From assembly GCA_004297935.1 (NCBI GenBank), contig SCRE01000023.1, positions 1-64,000 of the forward strand: 64,000 nt of DNA, read 5' to 3'. Made by a program: the position numbers and the translations under genes. The notes beneath the pieces were generated by a model, which ran no database searches, had not been told where the DNA came from, and saw only the letters and a list, made by a program, of their open reading frames with translations. Positions 42,916 to 53,220 of the stretch are shown here, piece by piece (within the stretch, counting starts at the first letter, position 1; each line of letters opens with the position of its first letter). This stretch comes from Microbacteriaceae bacterium (GTDB lineage Bacteria; Actinomycetota; Actinomycetes; Actinomycetales; Microbacteriaceae).

Positions 42916-43863
42916 ATGACACTTCAAGTGCTGAAAAGGCCTCAGCGCGGCACCGTGCGAGTTGGATCCGCCGCGAACCCGTTGGATCTGTCCCGGCGCC
43001 GGGTCTTTCTATGGTTTGTGCTTCCGGCTGCATTCGTCTACGGAGCGTTTCTGGTTGCCCCGAGCCTGTACACCGTTTGGATTGGCTTCAACAAATGGTC
43101 GGGCGCCGGCCCCATGACGTTCATCGGGCTCTCGAACTATGTGCACATCTTTCGCGAGCCGGTCTTTATCGGGTCATTCGTGAACACGCTTCTGATCCTG
43201 TTTGTGGTGGGCGGTGCAACTTTTGCCATCAGTTTTGTGCTGATGCTGGTGCTTCGCGAGATTGCTGGACGTCGGATTATCAGGGCGGTGATCTTCTTCC
43301 CGAATATCGTTCCCGGTGTCGTGTTGTCGATCGTCTGGGGCTTTCTCTTCCAGCAGCAGGGAATGGTCAATGCGGTGCTGAAGAGCATTGGTGTCCAGCA
43401 GCCGCCGGCTTGGCTTTCACAAAATTCACTCTTCATCGTCATCATGATGGGCCTTGTATGGATCAACACGGGGTTCTACGCCACCATCCTCATGGCTGCG
43501 GTCGACCGGATCCCACCCTATTTCTTTGAGGACTGCGCTCTAGCAGGTGCTTCCGCGTGGCAGCGCATGCGCTACGTCATATTGCCTCTGACGTGGGACG
43601 TGATCGGAATAGCGGCAATCCTGTGGACCATCAGTTCGATCAAGATCTTCGAGTTCATCTACGCATTCGCTGGCGGTGCGGGTTATCTACCGCCTGCCAA
43701 CGTGTGGAACACGGCCGTCTATTCATATGCCGCAGCATTCGCCTCAGTCGGAGTGCCCAGATACGGCACCGCGGCGGCCAGCGCCATCGTCATGGTTCTT
43801 TTAGTCGGCATCGTCGTCGTTCTTATCCAACGAGTCTTCCGCCGCGAAACGATCGAGTTTTGA
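42916..43863 (+). CDS. carbohydrate ABC transporter permease (MalF-like)
   Basis: LPAAFVYGAFLVAPSLYTVWIGFNKWSGAGPMTFIGLSNYVHIF; EDCALAGASAWQRMRYVILPL. Confidence 0.9.
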   Translation: MTLQVLKRPQRGTVRVGSAANPLDLSRRRVFLWFVLPAAFVYGAFLVAPSLYTVWIGFNKWSGAGPMTFIGLSNYVHIFREPVFIGSFVNTLLILFVVGGATFAISFVLMLVLREIAGRRIIRAVIFFPNIVPGVVLSIVWGFLFQQQGMVNAVLKSIGVQQPPAWLSQNSLFIVIMMGLVWINTGFYATILMAAVDRIPPYFFEDCALAGASAWQRMRYVILPLTWDVIGIAAILWTISSIKIFEFIYAFAGGAGYLPPANVWNTAVYSYAAAFASVGVPRYGTAAASAIVMVLLVGIVVVLIQRVFRRETIEF

Positions 43864-43873
43864 GGAGTTGCGC

Positions 43874-44782
43874 ATGAACATGGAAAGCCTTGCAACAAAA
43901 AGCCCTGTGCGTGTCGGCTCGAGCAGGCCACACGGTGAGTCCCCAAAGCGAATCGCGAGGAAGACTCTTTGGCGCGCTGTAATTGTTCTGATCTGGGCAG
44001 GCGCGGCTTTTAATATCCTGCTCCTCGTGTGGATTGGGCTCTCCGGTCTTAAGACAACGAATGAGATCTTCAATCAACCGCTCGCTCTCCCGCGTATCTG
44101 GCGCTGGGACAATTTCGTCGTGGCATGGGGCGTGAGCAACTTTGGTCGCGCCATGCTCAATACGATCGTGCTGGTTGGCGCTACGGCGCTCACCACGGTG
44201 CTGCTTGCTGCACCGGCAGCTTATGCGCTCAGCAGGTTCCGAATCCGGGGCAGTTCGACGCTCCTCTTGGTCTTCGCTCTGGGCGTCGGAATCCCGGCAC
44301 AGGTCATCGTTCTTCCCCTGTACGTTGTGATGAATCAGATTGGCCTTGTGGACAGCCTTGCCGGGGTCTGGCTGCTGTATGTGGCGACGTCGCTTCCGTT
44401 CGCGGTCTTTTTCCTCGCGGGTTTCTTTACGTCGCTGCCTCGGGAAATCGAGGAGGCAGCATCGCTGGATGGGGCTTCGCCTGGTCGCACGTTCTGGCGG
44501 ATAATGCTCCCGCTCGCCCGATCGGGAGTGGTGACTTTACTGATCTTGAACATGATTCAGCACTGGGGTGAAACCATCATCGCGATCGTGTTCCTTCAGT
44601 CCACCGAGCACGAGACACTCTCGCTTGCGCTGCTCAAATTCCTGCAGCGTTTGCAGTACACAGGCGCCGATTGGGGCCAGCTATTCGCGGGCGTTGGCAT
44701 CGTGATTTTGCCGGTATTGATCCTGTATGTCTGGCTTGGCCGTCGAATTATTGAGGGTCTCACGCTTGGCGCCGGCAAGTAG
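43874..44782 (+). CDS. carbohydrate ABC transporter permease (MalG-like)
   Basis: GLKTTNEIFNQPLALPRIWRWDNFVVAW; EEAASLDGASPGRTFWRIMLPLARSGV. Confidence 0.9.
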   Translation: MNMESLATKSPVRVGSSRPHGESPKRIARKTLWRAVIVLIWAGAAFNILLLVWIGLSGLKTTNEIFNQPLALPRIWRWDNFVVAWGVSNFGRAMLNTIVLVGATALTTVLLAAPAAYALSRFRIRGSSTLLLVFALGVGIPAQVIVLPLYVVMNQIGLVDSLAGVWLLYVATSLPFAVFFLAGFFTSLPREIEEAASLDGASPGRTFWRIMLPLARSGVVTLLILNMIQHWGETIIAIVFLQSTEHETLSLALLKFLQRLQYTGADWGQLFAGVGIVILPVLILYVWLGRRIIEGLTLGAGK

Positions 44783-44827
44783 TCGTTCGTCGTTGAAACA
44801 CACCTGCATCGAGAAGGAGAAAAGGAA

Positions 44828-46141
44828 ATGAAACATCGTATATGGGGCGCGACTGTTGCTGCCGGAGCGATTCTGCTCTTGAGTTCGTGCTCGCTGGTTG
44901 GGTCGAGCAGTGGAGGGGCGGAGAAGTCCAACTCTTTCACTTATTGGTCAATGTGGAGCAAAGGAGAACCCCAACAGGTCGCCCTCCAGAAGGCGATTGA
45001 CGAGTTCACGAAGAGTACCGGTATAAAGGTCGACGTACAGTGGGATGGTCGAAGCAACGTCACCAAAGTGGCGCCAACCTTGAACAGCGCGAAGAGCCCG
45101 GTAGACCTCATTGATGCGGCGCAGCGCAACATCGATTCGACTCTCGTGCAAACCGACCAGTACACGCCGCTCGGCGATGTCCTGAACTCGAAAATCCCAG
45201 GCGAAGCGAACAAGACCGTGGGCGAGGTGATCCCGAAGAACGACATCGACCTCGTGAGCAAAGGCGGCCAGCCATGGATGATTCCCTATGAAGTGATCAC
45301 GTCGGGATTCTGGTTCAACGGGGCGGCCCACCCGGAACTCGTGAGCAATCCTCCAAGAACGTGGGATCAACTCATCGACGTCCTACAGAAATACAAGGAC
45401 GCTACCGGGCGAGGGCCACTGGCACTTGATGGCGACATCGCGAACTACAACCTCTACTACTACGCGGAGTTAGCGGTACGCAACACCGGGCCCGGCCAGC
45501 TCAATAAAGCAGCGGGAGACAAGAGCGGCAACGCTTTCAAGGCACCCTCTTTCAAGAAGGCCGCCGAAGAAGTCCAGCAACTTGTCAAAGGAGGATACTT
45601 CGCCACGGGTTACTCAAGCAGCAAATGGCCGGCTCTTCAGCAGCAGTGGGCACAAGGAAAATCAGAATTGGACTACAACGGGACGTGGATTCCCCACGAG
45701 AGTGCCGCATATGCAGCAAAGGGATTCGAGTACCACATGTTCCCGATGCCGGCCGTGAAGGCGGGAGGCGATGTCTCACCCGACGTGTCCTTCATCGGCT
45801 TCGGAATTCCCAAGAAAGCAACTCATGCCGATGCGGCCAAGAAGTTCATCGCTTATTTCATGAACAAAGAGCGACTCGGTCGTATCTCCTCGATTGCGAC
45901 CAATCTGACCCCTCGTACGGACATCCCAGTGCCGACGCAGCTGTCCGACGCCAAGCAGCTCATCGACTCGGCCACCAAGATCCACGGCCAATTCGACGGA
46001 ATTGAAAGTGATTACGGCGACTGGACGACCAAGGTGCTCATTCCGCTGGTAAACAGCCTCATATTCGGCACCATCGATGCTGACACGTTCTCGGCGGAGC
46101 TCCCCAAGCAGAGTGCCCAGTACTGGAGCAACAATGGCTGA
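44828..46141 (+). CDS. extracellular sugar-binding lipoprotein of ABC transporter
   Basis: Lipobox LLLSSCSL; SBP_bac_1-like FTYWSMWSKGEPQQVALQKAIDEFTKSTGIKVDVQWDG. Confidence 0.9.
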   Translation: MKHRIWGATVAAGAILLLSSCSLVGSSSGGAEKSNSFTYWSMWSKGEPQQVALQKAIDEFTKSTGIKVDVQWDGRSNVTKVAPTLNSAKSPVDLIDAAQRNIDSTLVQTDQYTPLGDVLNSKIPGEANKTVGEVIPKNDIDLVSKGGQPWMIPYEVITSGFWFNGAAHPELVSNPPRTWDQLIDVLQKYKDATGRGPLALDGDIANYNLYYYAELAVRNTGPGQLNKAAGDKSGNAFKAPSFKKAAEEVQQLVKGGYFATGYSSSKWPALQQQWAQGKSELDYNGTWIPHESAAYAAKGFEYHMFPMPAVKAGGDVSPDVSFIGFGIPKKATHADAAKKFIAYFMNKERLGRISSIATNLTPRTDIPVPTQLSDAKQLIDSATKIHGQFDGIESDYGDWTTKVLIPLVNSLIFGTIDADTFSAELPKQSAQYWSNNG

Positions 46142-47207
46142 TCTGCCGGCGATACGCTTCAGCAACCCCGCGGGGGCGACAATGCGCGTTGGCTTCATCG
46201 GGGGTGGGCAAAGGGGCCGACTGTTCGCTGGCCTGATGAGTCGGCACTCGGATGTCGAAGTCGTCGGAGTCTATGACCCTTCAGAGGCGTCTGCGAAGGC
46301 GTTCGCAGACGCGACATCCTCCGCCTCATTCGGTACCGCAGAGAGTCTCATGACCGAAGGGCTTGAAGCCGTGGTCGTCGCGACACCGGACCACCTTCAT
46401 CTGGACGCCGCCCTCGCGGCGGTCCAAGCGTGCAGTGCGGTCCTGGTAGAAAAGCCTCTAGCGACCTCGGCGTCCGATGCGCGGCAAATTCGCGACGCCG
46501 CGGTAGCGAACGGATGCAGCGTGTCGCTTGCCTACCTCAACAGATGGCACCCTGCGTTCGCTCGCGTCCTGCAAGATGCCAACACCGGCGCATTTGGCCG
46601 CGTCCTGTTCCAGAACGCACGTCTGAGTAACAGTGTCCGTGTCCCCACCAAGATGCTGGGCTGGGCGGCCGCCTCGTCGCCGGGATGGTTCCTGATGCCA
46701 CACAGCCTTGATCTCGTGACCGCAATTGCCCCCCGAGGGCGGACAACGGTTCGTGCCGTAGGACATCGAGGTCTGCTCGCATCGAGGGGGGTCGACACGT
46801 GGGATGGGCTGCAGGCCGTCATCGGATTCATGGATGGCTCTTCAGCGCTGGTCGAGTCGCTTTGGGTATTGCCGGAGAACCTGCCCAGCGCCGTCCGGTT
46901 CGGGCTTGAGGTCATCGGCGAGTCAGGGATGGCGGTAGTAGACGACTCGGTGCAGGGTATCGAGGAATATGGCGACTCGACCGAGTTTCCACGTGTGCTA
47001 GTCGGTGACGTGGCGGGGGTCCCGTCTGGCCCGAACGTGCTGATGCTCGACGCATTCGTGCAATCTCTCCGCGACGGAGTTGCGCGCCTTCCTGACGCAG
47101 ACGACGGACTCTGGGTGACTCAGATCATCGAGGCAATCCATACCTCGGCTGACGAGCGCGTCGACATCGGCGTGGAACCTGACGATGCTCGCGTTGCCTG
47201 TTATTGA
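46134..47207 (+). CDS. Gfo/Idh/MocA-family oxidoreductase
   Basis: MRVGFIGGGQRGRLFAGLMSRHSDVEVVGVYDPSEASAKAFAD...VVVATPDHLHLDAALAAVQACSAVLVEKPLATSASDARQI. Confidence 0.9.
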   Translation: MADLPAIRFSNPAGATMRVGFIGGGQRGRLFAGLMSRHSDVEVVGVYDPSEASAKAFADATSSASFGTAESLMTEGLEAVVVATPDHLHLDAALAAVQACSAVLVEKPLATSASDARQIRDAAVANGCSVSLAYLNRWHPAFARVLQDANTGAFGRVLFQNARLSNSVRVPTKMLGWAAASSPGWFLMPHSLDLVTAIAPRGRTTVRAVGHRGLLASRGVDTWDGLQAVIGFMDGSSALVESLWVLPENLPSAVRFGLEVIGESGMAVVDDSVQGIEEYGDSTEFPRVLVGDVAGVPSGPNVLMLDAFVQSLRDGVARLPDADDGLWVTQIIEAIHTSADERVDIGVEPDDARVACY

Positions 47208-47327
47208 CCAGTAGCGGGGCAACCCGATCTGCCGAAGCAAGAAGGAAGTGTGTGATTGCAAACGTTGACAAACCTGCGCCAGGGGCGCACTGATGGACCG
47301 TGCTCCGGGCTGATCCGGAGGCCATGA

Positions 47328-48902
47328 ATGAGCGACTCTCCCGGCCCGCCGAACATCCTGCTGGTGATGTGCGACCAGCTATCCGCGTTGGCTACGTCTC
47401 CATACGGCAATGCAGACGTTATCACCCCGAATGTGGAGGCACTCGCCAAACGTGGCACCACGTTCGAGAACGCGTACTGCAATGCTCCCTTGTGCGCCCC
47501 ATCACGTGCATCGATGATGACGGGTCGACTTCCGGACAGCATCCCCGTTCATGACAACTTCGAAGAACTCCCGGCGAGCGTTCCAACCTTCGCGCATCAC
47601 TTACGTCGCGCGGGTTATCGGACCATTCTGAGCGGGAAAATGCACTTCGTCGGTCCGGATCAGCTCCATGGCTTTGAAGAGCGACTCACGACTGATATTT
47701 ACCCTGCCGACCTCCAAGGCGCACAGGATTGGCAGACCTTAGGCGATCCGCCCCGGCCGCCAAAGGCGAAAACGTCCGGCTACTATATGGCGCACATGAT
47801 TGCTGAATCCGGACCGGTTCCATGGTCCGCGCAACTCGATTATGACGAGGAGGTCCATTTTCGCGCCCTCGAGCGTATACGTCAGCTCTCACGGCGCGGC
47901 GACGCGTGTGATCCATGGTTGATGTGCGTTTCTTACACGCAGCCCCACGACCCCTATGCGCCCGCGCAGGAGTACTGGGATATGTATGACGGCCGAGAAC
48001 TGGCGCTGCCGGATCCTGCCCCTGCCGGCTATCGGGAAACAGCCTGGGACACCTGGGTCAATGCCTTTCAGGGCGTCGATATCGCATCACCGACCCCGCA
48101 CGACGTCTCCAGAGCGAGGCGCGCGTACTACGCTATGACAACCTACATCGATCAGAAGCTGGGCGAACTCCAGGCAGAATTAAGACGGTTCGGCGCGCTT
48201 GAGAATACCGTCGTCATTTTTTTGAGTGATCATGGCGACATGATGGGTGAGCACGGGATGTTCTTCAAAAGGACGTTCCGAGAGTGGTCGGCTCGCATCC
48301 CGCTCATATTTGCTGGCCCGGGAATAGCCCCCAACATTCGAGTCACCCACACCGTGTCACTCGTTGATCTTTTGCCTACACTCCTGGGGTTGGCAGGCTT
48401 AGAGAAAGAGCCAAGTGCGGCTTGCGACCCGTGCCCAGGCGCCGACATCCTGTCGGCGCCTGGGCAGCAGAACGAACAGGGAGATCAAGGAACCGCGATC
48501 ATCGAATACAGCGGTAACGGCACGATCGCTCCGACTCGCACCGTTGTCAGGGGTAGACACAAGTACGTGTACGTGCACGGCGAGGAAGAGCTTCTGTTCG
48601 ACCTCAGCGTCGATCCGCAGGAATGGAACAACCTAGCGCAGAACCCCGACCGGCAAGAACTGTTAGGAGAACTGCGCGAGGCCTGCATGACGGGCTGGTC
48701 TCCGGACGAAACGTTGGAACGCGTTCTCATGAGTCAGAGGGTCCGAATATTCCTTAACGAGTCTTTATCCGCTGGTCTTTACCAGCCATGGGACTATGAG
48801 CCTGTCTTCGACGCATCACGGATGCACGTCCGTCGCCCCGCTGGTCCAATCTGGGATCGGAGCTACAGTGATCAATCCAACCCAGTGGAAGGTGCTCGAT
48901 AG
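47328..48902 (+). CDS. sulfatase, choline-sulfatase-like
   Basis: NILLVMCDQLSALATSPYGNADVITPNVEALAKRGTTFENAYCNAPLCAPSRASMMTGR; SGKMHFVGPDQLHGFEERLTTDIYPAD. Confidence 0.9.
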   Translation: MSDSPGPPNILLVMCDQLSALATSPYGNADVITPNVEALAKRGTTFENAYCNAPLCAPSRASMMTGRLPDSIPVHDNFEELPASVPTFAHHLRRAGYRTILSGKMHFVGPDQLHGFEERLTTDIYPADLQGAQDWQTLGDPPRPPKAKTSGYYMAHMIAESGPVPWSAQLDYDEEVHFRALERIRQLSRRGDACDPWLMCVSYTQPHDPYAPAQEYWDMYDGRELALPDPAPAGYRETAWDTWVNAFQGVDIASPTPHDVSRARRAYYAMTTYIDQKLGELQAELRRFGALENTVVIFLSDHGDMMGEHGMFFKRTFREWSARIPLIFAGPGIAPNIRVTHTVSLVDLLPTLLGLAGLEKEPSAACDPCPGADILSAPGQQNEQGDQGTAIIEYSGNGTIAPTRTVVRGRHKYVYVHGEEELLFDLSVDPQEWNNLAQNPDRQELLGELREACMTGWSPDETLERVLMSQRVRIFLNESLSAGLYQPWDYEPVFDASRMHVRRPAGPIWDRSYSDQSNPVEGAR

Positions 48903-49005
48903 AAAGTGCTTAACCTGGATCCACCGGCCGGGTTGGTTGGCAGGCAGCCTACAATTCGGGGGGACTGGATCTGTTGCGGGTACGGCGCGCTAGAGTCGAA
49001 GCGCC

Positions 49006-49425
49006 ATGACTGATCCCGTACCGCTCGCTCTCATCACAGGCGACCCCATCGACGAAGCCGCGATCCGGGCCGCGGTGGAGGCTCCCGATTGCGGCGCGGT
49101 CGTGCTGTTCTGCGGGGTCGTGCGCAACCACGACGTCGGCCGGTCGGTGCTCGCGCTGGATTACCAGGCGCATCCGGATGCCCAGCGCTTCCTCGCGGAA
49201 TGCTGCACAAGCATCACCGAGCAGACCGGGCGCACCGTGGCCGCCGCGCACCGGGTCGGCAGTCTGACGATCGGGGATGTCGCGCTCTACGCGGCGGCAT
49301 CCGCTCCGCACCGCGCCGAGGCGTTCGATGCGTGTCAGCGACTGGTCGAACTGATCAAGCACACGGTGCCGATCTGGAAGCGCCAGCGCTTCACCGACGG
49401 AACCTCGGAGTGGGTCGGGCTGTAG
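49006..49425 (+). CDS. moaE: molybdopterin synthase catalytic subunit
   Basis: GAVVLFCGVVRNHDVGRSVLALDYQAHPDAQRFLAE...AAAHRVGSLTIGDVALYAAASAPHRAEAFDACQRLVELIKHTVPIWKRQ. Confidence 0.95.
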   Translation: MTDPVPLALITGDPIDEAAIRAAVEAPDCGAVVLFCGVVRNHDVGRSVLALDYQAHPDAQRFLAECCTSITEQTGRTVAAAHRVGSLTIGDVALYAAASAPHRAEAFDACQRLVELIKHTVPIWKRQRFTDGTSEWVGL

Positions 49426-49466
49426 TCCCGCCCCGGTCGGGCCGCCGTTGCGGCCCGACACACACG

Positions 49467-50543
49467 TCAGCCGCCGATGTAGGACATCTCGATCTTCTTG
49501 CGCCGCGCCCGCAAGCCAGGCGTGAGCGAACTGCGCAGCTCGGAATACCGGTCGGTGCGGGCCGCCCAGAGCCCCGCGATCGCATCCGAGAGCTCCCGGT
49601 CGCTGCAACCGCCGCGCATGAGTCCGCGCAGATCGTGCCCGCTGGAGGCGAACAGGCAGGTGAACACCTTGCCCTCGGTCGAGATCCTGGCCCGATTGCA
49701 GGTGGAGCAGAACGGATGCGAGACACTCGAGATCACGCCGATCTCGCCGCTGCCGTCGCGATAGCGCCAGCGCGCGGCGGTCTCGCCCTGGTAGGTCGGA
49801 TCGATCGGCTCGAGCGGCATTTCGGCGTCGATGAGACTCACGATCTCGTCGGAGCGCACCACCTCGCGCAGCTGCCAGCCGTTGGTCGTGCCAACGTCCA
49901 TGTACTCGATGAACCGCAGCACATAGGGTGTGCCCTTGAAGTACCGGGCCATCTCCAGGATGTCCTGGTCGTTCTGGCCTTTCTTGACCACCATGTTGAT
50001 CTTGATCGGTCCGAGGCCGACGTCGTGCGCGACCTGAAGTCCGTGCAGAATCTTCTCCAGCGGAAAGTTCACGTCGTTCATGCGCCGGAAGGTCGCATCG
50101 TCCAGCGAGTCGACGGAGACCGTGATGCGCTGCAGGCCGGCATCTTTGAGCGACTGCGCTTTGACCGCCAGCGCGGATCCGTTCGTCGTCAACGCGATGT
50201 CGAGCGGATGCCCGTCCAGCGTGCGCAATTCGCTCAGCATCGCCACCAGCTCTTCGAGGTTCTTGCGCAGCAGCGGTTCGCCGCCGGTCAGTCGTACCTT
50301 GTGCACGCCGTGGCCGATGGCGACTCGGACGATGCGGGCGATCTCCTCGAACGTCAGCAGCTCTTCGCGGGGCATGAAGGCATAGTCTCGTCCGAAGATC
50401 TCCTTCGGCATGCAGTACACGCAACGGAAGTTGCACCGATCCGTCACCGAGATCCGCAGATCACGCAACGGCCTGCCCAGGCGGTCCGCAAGCGTCCCAG
50501 CGGAGCCTGCGGCCGCAGTCAGCGGGTCGAGCGTGCCGATCAT
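49467..50543 (-). CDS. moaA: GTP 3',8-cyclase (radical SAM)
   Basis: [62 protein letters not shown]. Confidence 0.96.
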   Translation of the reverse strand: MIGTLDPLTAAAGSAGTLADRLGRPLRDLRISVTDRCNFRCVYCMPKEIFGRDYAFMPREELLTFEEIARIVRVAIGHGVHKVRLTGGEPLLRKNLEELVAMLSELRTLDGHPLDIALTTNGSALAVKAQSLKDAGLQRITVSVDSLDDATFRRMNDVNFPLEKILHGLQVAHDVGLGPIKINMVVKKGQNDQDILEMARYFKGTPYVLRFIEYMDVGTTNGWQLREVVRSDEIVSLIDAEMPLEPIDPTYQGETAARWRYRDGSGEIGVISSVSHPFCSTCNRARISTEGKVFTCLFASSGHDLRGLMRGGCSDRELSDAIAGLWAARTDRYSELRSSLTPGLRARRKKIEMSYIGG

Positions 50544-50770
50544 GACGGGTGCCTCGTCTTCTCTCGCGTGCGGGTGGGAGCCTTGGATCGGCCGGCGCCA
50601 CCCGAAGAATTCGTGATCCTGGCTATATCCACCGTAACCCCACGCCAACCTCCGAGCGACGTTCCGGGATAACCGATTCCGAAGCGGTGCCCATGGTCCG
50701 AGCATAGCCAGCGCAACATCATTTCTGCTAGTTTTAGAGCACACCGTTCCTCTAAAAGAAAGCGAGTGTC

Positions 50771-51214
50771 ATGAGCATCGCAGCACGTACGGCCGAAACC
50801 GTCTGGACCGGGTCTCTCACAGCCGGAAGCGGGGTAGTGACCGGCGCGACCGGCGGTCTTGGCGAGCTGCCGGTGACCTGGGTCGCGCGCACCGAGCAGC
50901 CGGATGGCAAGACCTCCCCCGAGGAGCTCGCGGCCGCGGCGCACTCGTCCTGCTACTCGATGGCGCTGTCGCTCACCCTCGGCGAGCACAAGCTGACGCC
51001 GACGAAGCTGACCGTATCGTCGACCGTCACCTTGGATGCCGTCGACGGTGTCCCGACCATCGTGTCCGCCGATATCACGGTCGCCGCGGTCGTACCCGGC
51101 GTCGATGACGCGACCTTCCAGTCGATCGTCGCGGAGGCATCCGCGCTCTGCCCGATCTCGCGTCTGTTCGCCGGCACGGCGATCAGCGTGACGGCGGAAC
51201 TCGCAGCCGCGTAA
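50771..51214 (+). CDS. OsmC family peroxiredoxin-like protein
   Basis: GKTSPEELAAAAHSSCYSMALSLTLGEHKLTPTKLTVSSTVTLD; ALCPISRLFAG. Confidence 0.9.
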   Translation: MSIAARTAETVWTGSLTAGSGVVTGATGGLGELPVTWVARTEQPDGKTSPEELAAAAHSSCYSMALSLTLGEHKLTPTKLTVSSTVTLDAVDGVPTIVSADITVAAVVPGVDDATFQSIVAEASALCPISRLFAGTAISVTAELAAA

Positions 51215-51298
51215 TACGCAGCAGTCTTGCCCACGCCGCCAGATGACTCTCCTCGCCCCCTGGATCGGTCATCTGGCGGCCCATTGGGAACCGCGATT

Positions 51299-52432
51299 TC
51301 ACACGTCGTTGCGCTCGAGCACACGGATGCTCACGGCTGCCGGTTCGATCCACGCGCTCAACTGAACACCGGGTTGCAGTTGGAGGTCGATGGCGGCAGC
51401 CGGCGGCAGCTCGACGATCAGGTCCGGCTCCTCGACCAGGCGAACCCGGATGCCGCCCGCGGCCGGCTCGAGCGCGCCGACCGTGACGATGAATTGATTC
51501 GGGCGGGAGCCGGCTTCGCTCAGCGCTCGTACCCGGATGGCCGACGGTGCGAACACGGCGGACACGGCGTGGCCGGCCGGCACGCGCTCGCCTGCGACGA
51601 ATTGCCCGCGTACGACGTTGCCGTTGAGGCGTCGCACGCCGCCGGCTCCGTCCGACACGCCGGTGAGCAGGTTGACACCGACAAGTGCGGCGATGAACTG
51701 GTTCTTCGGGTGTGCGAGCACACGAGACATCGGCCCATCGTCGATGATGTGCCCCTCCTGCAGGATCGCACAGCGGTCGGCCAGCGCGATCGCATCCAGA
51801 ACATCGTGCGTGACGATGATCGTCGTCGTGCCGGCTTCCCGCAGGCGCTCCGCAAGCAGCCGCCGCACGTGGGCGGCGGTTTGCACGTCGAGTGCGGCCA
51901 GCGGCTCGTCCAGGAGCAGCACGTCGGGCCGTGCTGCCAGCGCACGGGCAATCGCGACGCGCTGCTGCTGGCCGCCGGACAAGGCTGCCGGCTTGCGCGC
52001 CCCGAACTCTGCGAGGTCGACAGCGCTCAACCACTCCGCGGCATCGCGCAGCGCCTCCTGCCGGGGCATGCCTTGCGCGCGTCGCCCGAAGGCCACATTC
52101 TCCAGGGCGTTCAGATGCGGAAACAACAGCGGCTCCTGGCTGAGGAGCCCGATCCGGCGTCTTTCTGGTGGCACGGCGACGATGCGAGCCGATGTCGTTC
52201 GCCGGGTGACCGTTCGCCCCGCCACGGTGACTGTGCCCGATGCCGGCACGATCAGCCCGCTCAGGGCGGCCAGCAGCGTCGACTTGCCCGCGCCGTTCGG
52301 ACCGAGCAGAGCGACGGTCTCGCCGTCGCCGACCATGAGTTCTACATCGAGCGTGAACGCGCCGCGCGTGACGACGAGTTCCGCCTGCAGCGCGGGCGCA
52401 GGTTGCAGCCCAGCCGCCACCGCGCCGCTCAT
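51299..52432 (-). CDS. modC: molybdate ABC transporter ATP-binding protein, ModC-like
   Basis: LLGPNGAGKSTLLAALSGLI, ALSGGQQQRVAIARALAARPDVLLLDEPLAALD, C-terminal TOBE-like region; adjacent modB/modA. Confidence 0.88.
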   Translation of the reverse strand: MSGAVAAGLQPAPALQAELVVTRGAFTLDVELMVGDGETVALLGPNGAGKSTLLAALSGLIVPASGTVTVAGRTVTRRTTSARIVAVPPERRRIGLLSQEPLLFPHLNALENVAFGRRAQGMPRQEALRDAAEWLSAVDLAEFGARKPAALSGGQQQRVAIARALAARPDVLLLDEPLAALDVQTAAHVRRLLAERLREAGTTTIIVTHDVLDAIALADRCAILQEGHIIDDGPMSRVLAHPKNQFIAALVGVNLLTGVSDGAGGVRRLNGNVVRGQFVAGERVPAGHAVSAVFAPSAIRVRALSEAGSRPNQFIVTVGALEPAAGGIRVRLVEEPDLIVELPPAAAIDLQLQPGVQLSAWIEPAAVSIRVLERNDV

Positions 52433-53220
52433 CGCGGCACATCCGCCCGCCAGCTGCGCATCACGAGCAGGATGACGATCGCGACGGCGACGAGCAACAG
52501 GGAAAGCGCGATTGCGGAGTCCTGGCTCACGCCGGCGCCGTTGAACGCCGTGTAGATGGCGAGCGGCATCGTGCGGGTGACGCCCTCCGCATTGCCGGCG
52601 AACAGCGCCGTCGCGCCGAACTCGCCGAGCGCGCGCGCGAAGCAGAGCACCGTTCCGGCGACCAGGCCGGGGGTCGCCAGCGGCAGGGTGACCCGCCAGA
52701 ACGTGATCCAGCGCCCGGCGCCGAGCGTGGCGGCGACCGCCTCGTAGCGCGTTCCGGCGGTACGCAGCGCACCCTCGACCGAGATCACCAAGAACGGCAG
52801 CGCCACGAACGACTGCGCGATCACCACGGCAGCCGTCGTGAACGGGACGCGGATGCCGAACCCCTCCAGCGACGCCCCGATCAGCCCGGTGCGGCCGAGG
52901 AGGTACAGCAGTGCGATGCCTCCGACCAGTGGCGGCAGCACCAACGGCAGCGTCGTCAGCGCACGCAGCACACCGGCCAGGCGCGTGCGGCTGCGAGCGA
53001 TGACCAGTGCCAGCGGAACCCCGATCACAAAACAGATGGTCGTTGCCACGGTCGCCGTGCGCAGCGACAACGACAATGCATCACGCGCCGCCTGCGATGT
53101 GATCGCCTGGGGCACCGTTGCCCAATCGAGGCGGAAGAGCAACCCGACGATCGGCAGGATCAGCAGGGCGAGTCCGAGCACCGCCGGGACATAGAGGAAC
53201 CGTGGAACTCTGCCCGTCAC
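52429..53220 (-). CDS. modB: molybdate ABC transporter permease, ModB
   Basis: LVLPPLVGGIALLYLLGRTGLIG, CFARALGEFGATALFAGN; GTG start at 53220. Confidence 0.9.
   Translation of the reverse strand: MTGRVPRFLYVPAVLGLALLILPIVGLLFRLDWATVPQAITSQAARDALSLSLRTATVATTICFVIGVPLALVIARSRTRLAGVLRALTTLPLVLPPLVGGIALLYLLGRTGLIGASLEGFGIRVPFTTAAVVIAQSFVALPFLVISVEGALRTAGTRYEAVAATLGAGRWITFWRVTLPLATPGLVAGTVLCFARALGEFGATALFAGNAEGVTRTMPLAIYTAFNGAGVSQDSAIALSLLLVAVAIVILLVMRSWRADVPR

Noticed and set aside
51227-52555. 442-aa plus-strand ORF opposite modC, plus the 419-aa minus ORF 51183..52442
   Set aside because: Both are frame shadows of modC (51299..52432)
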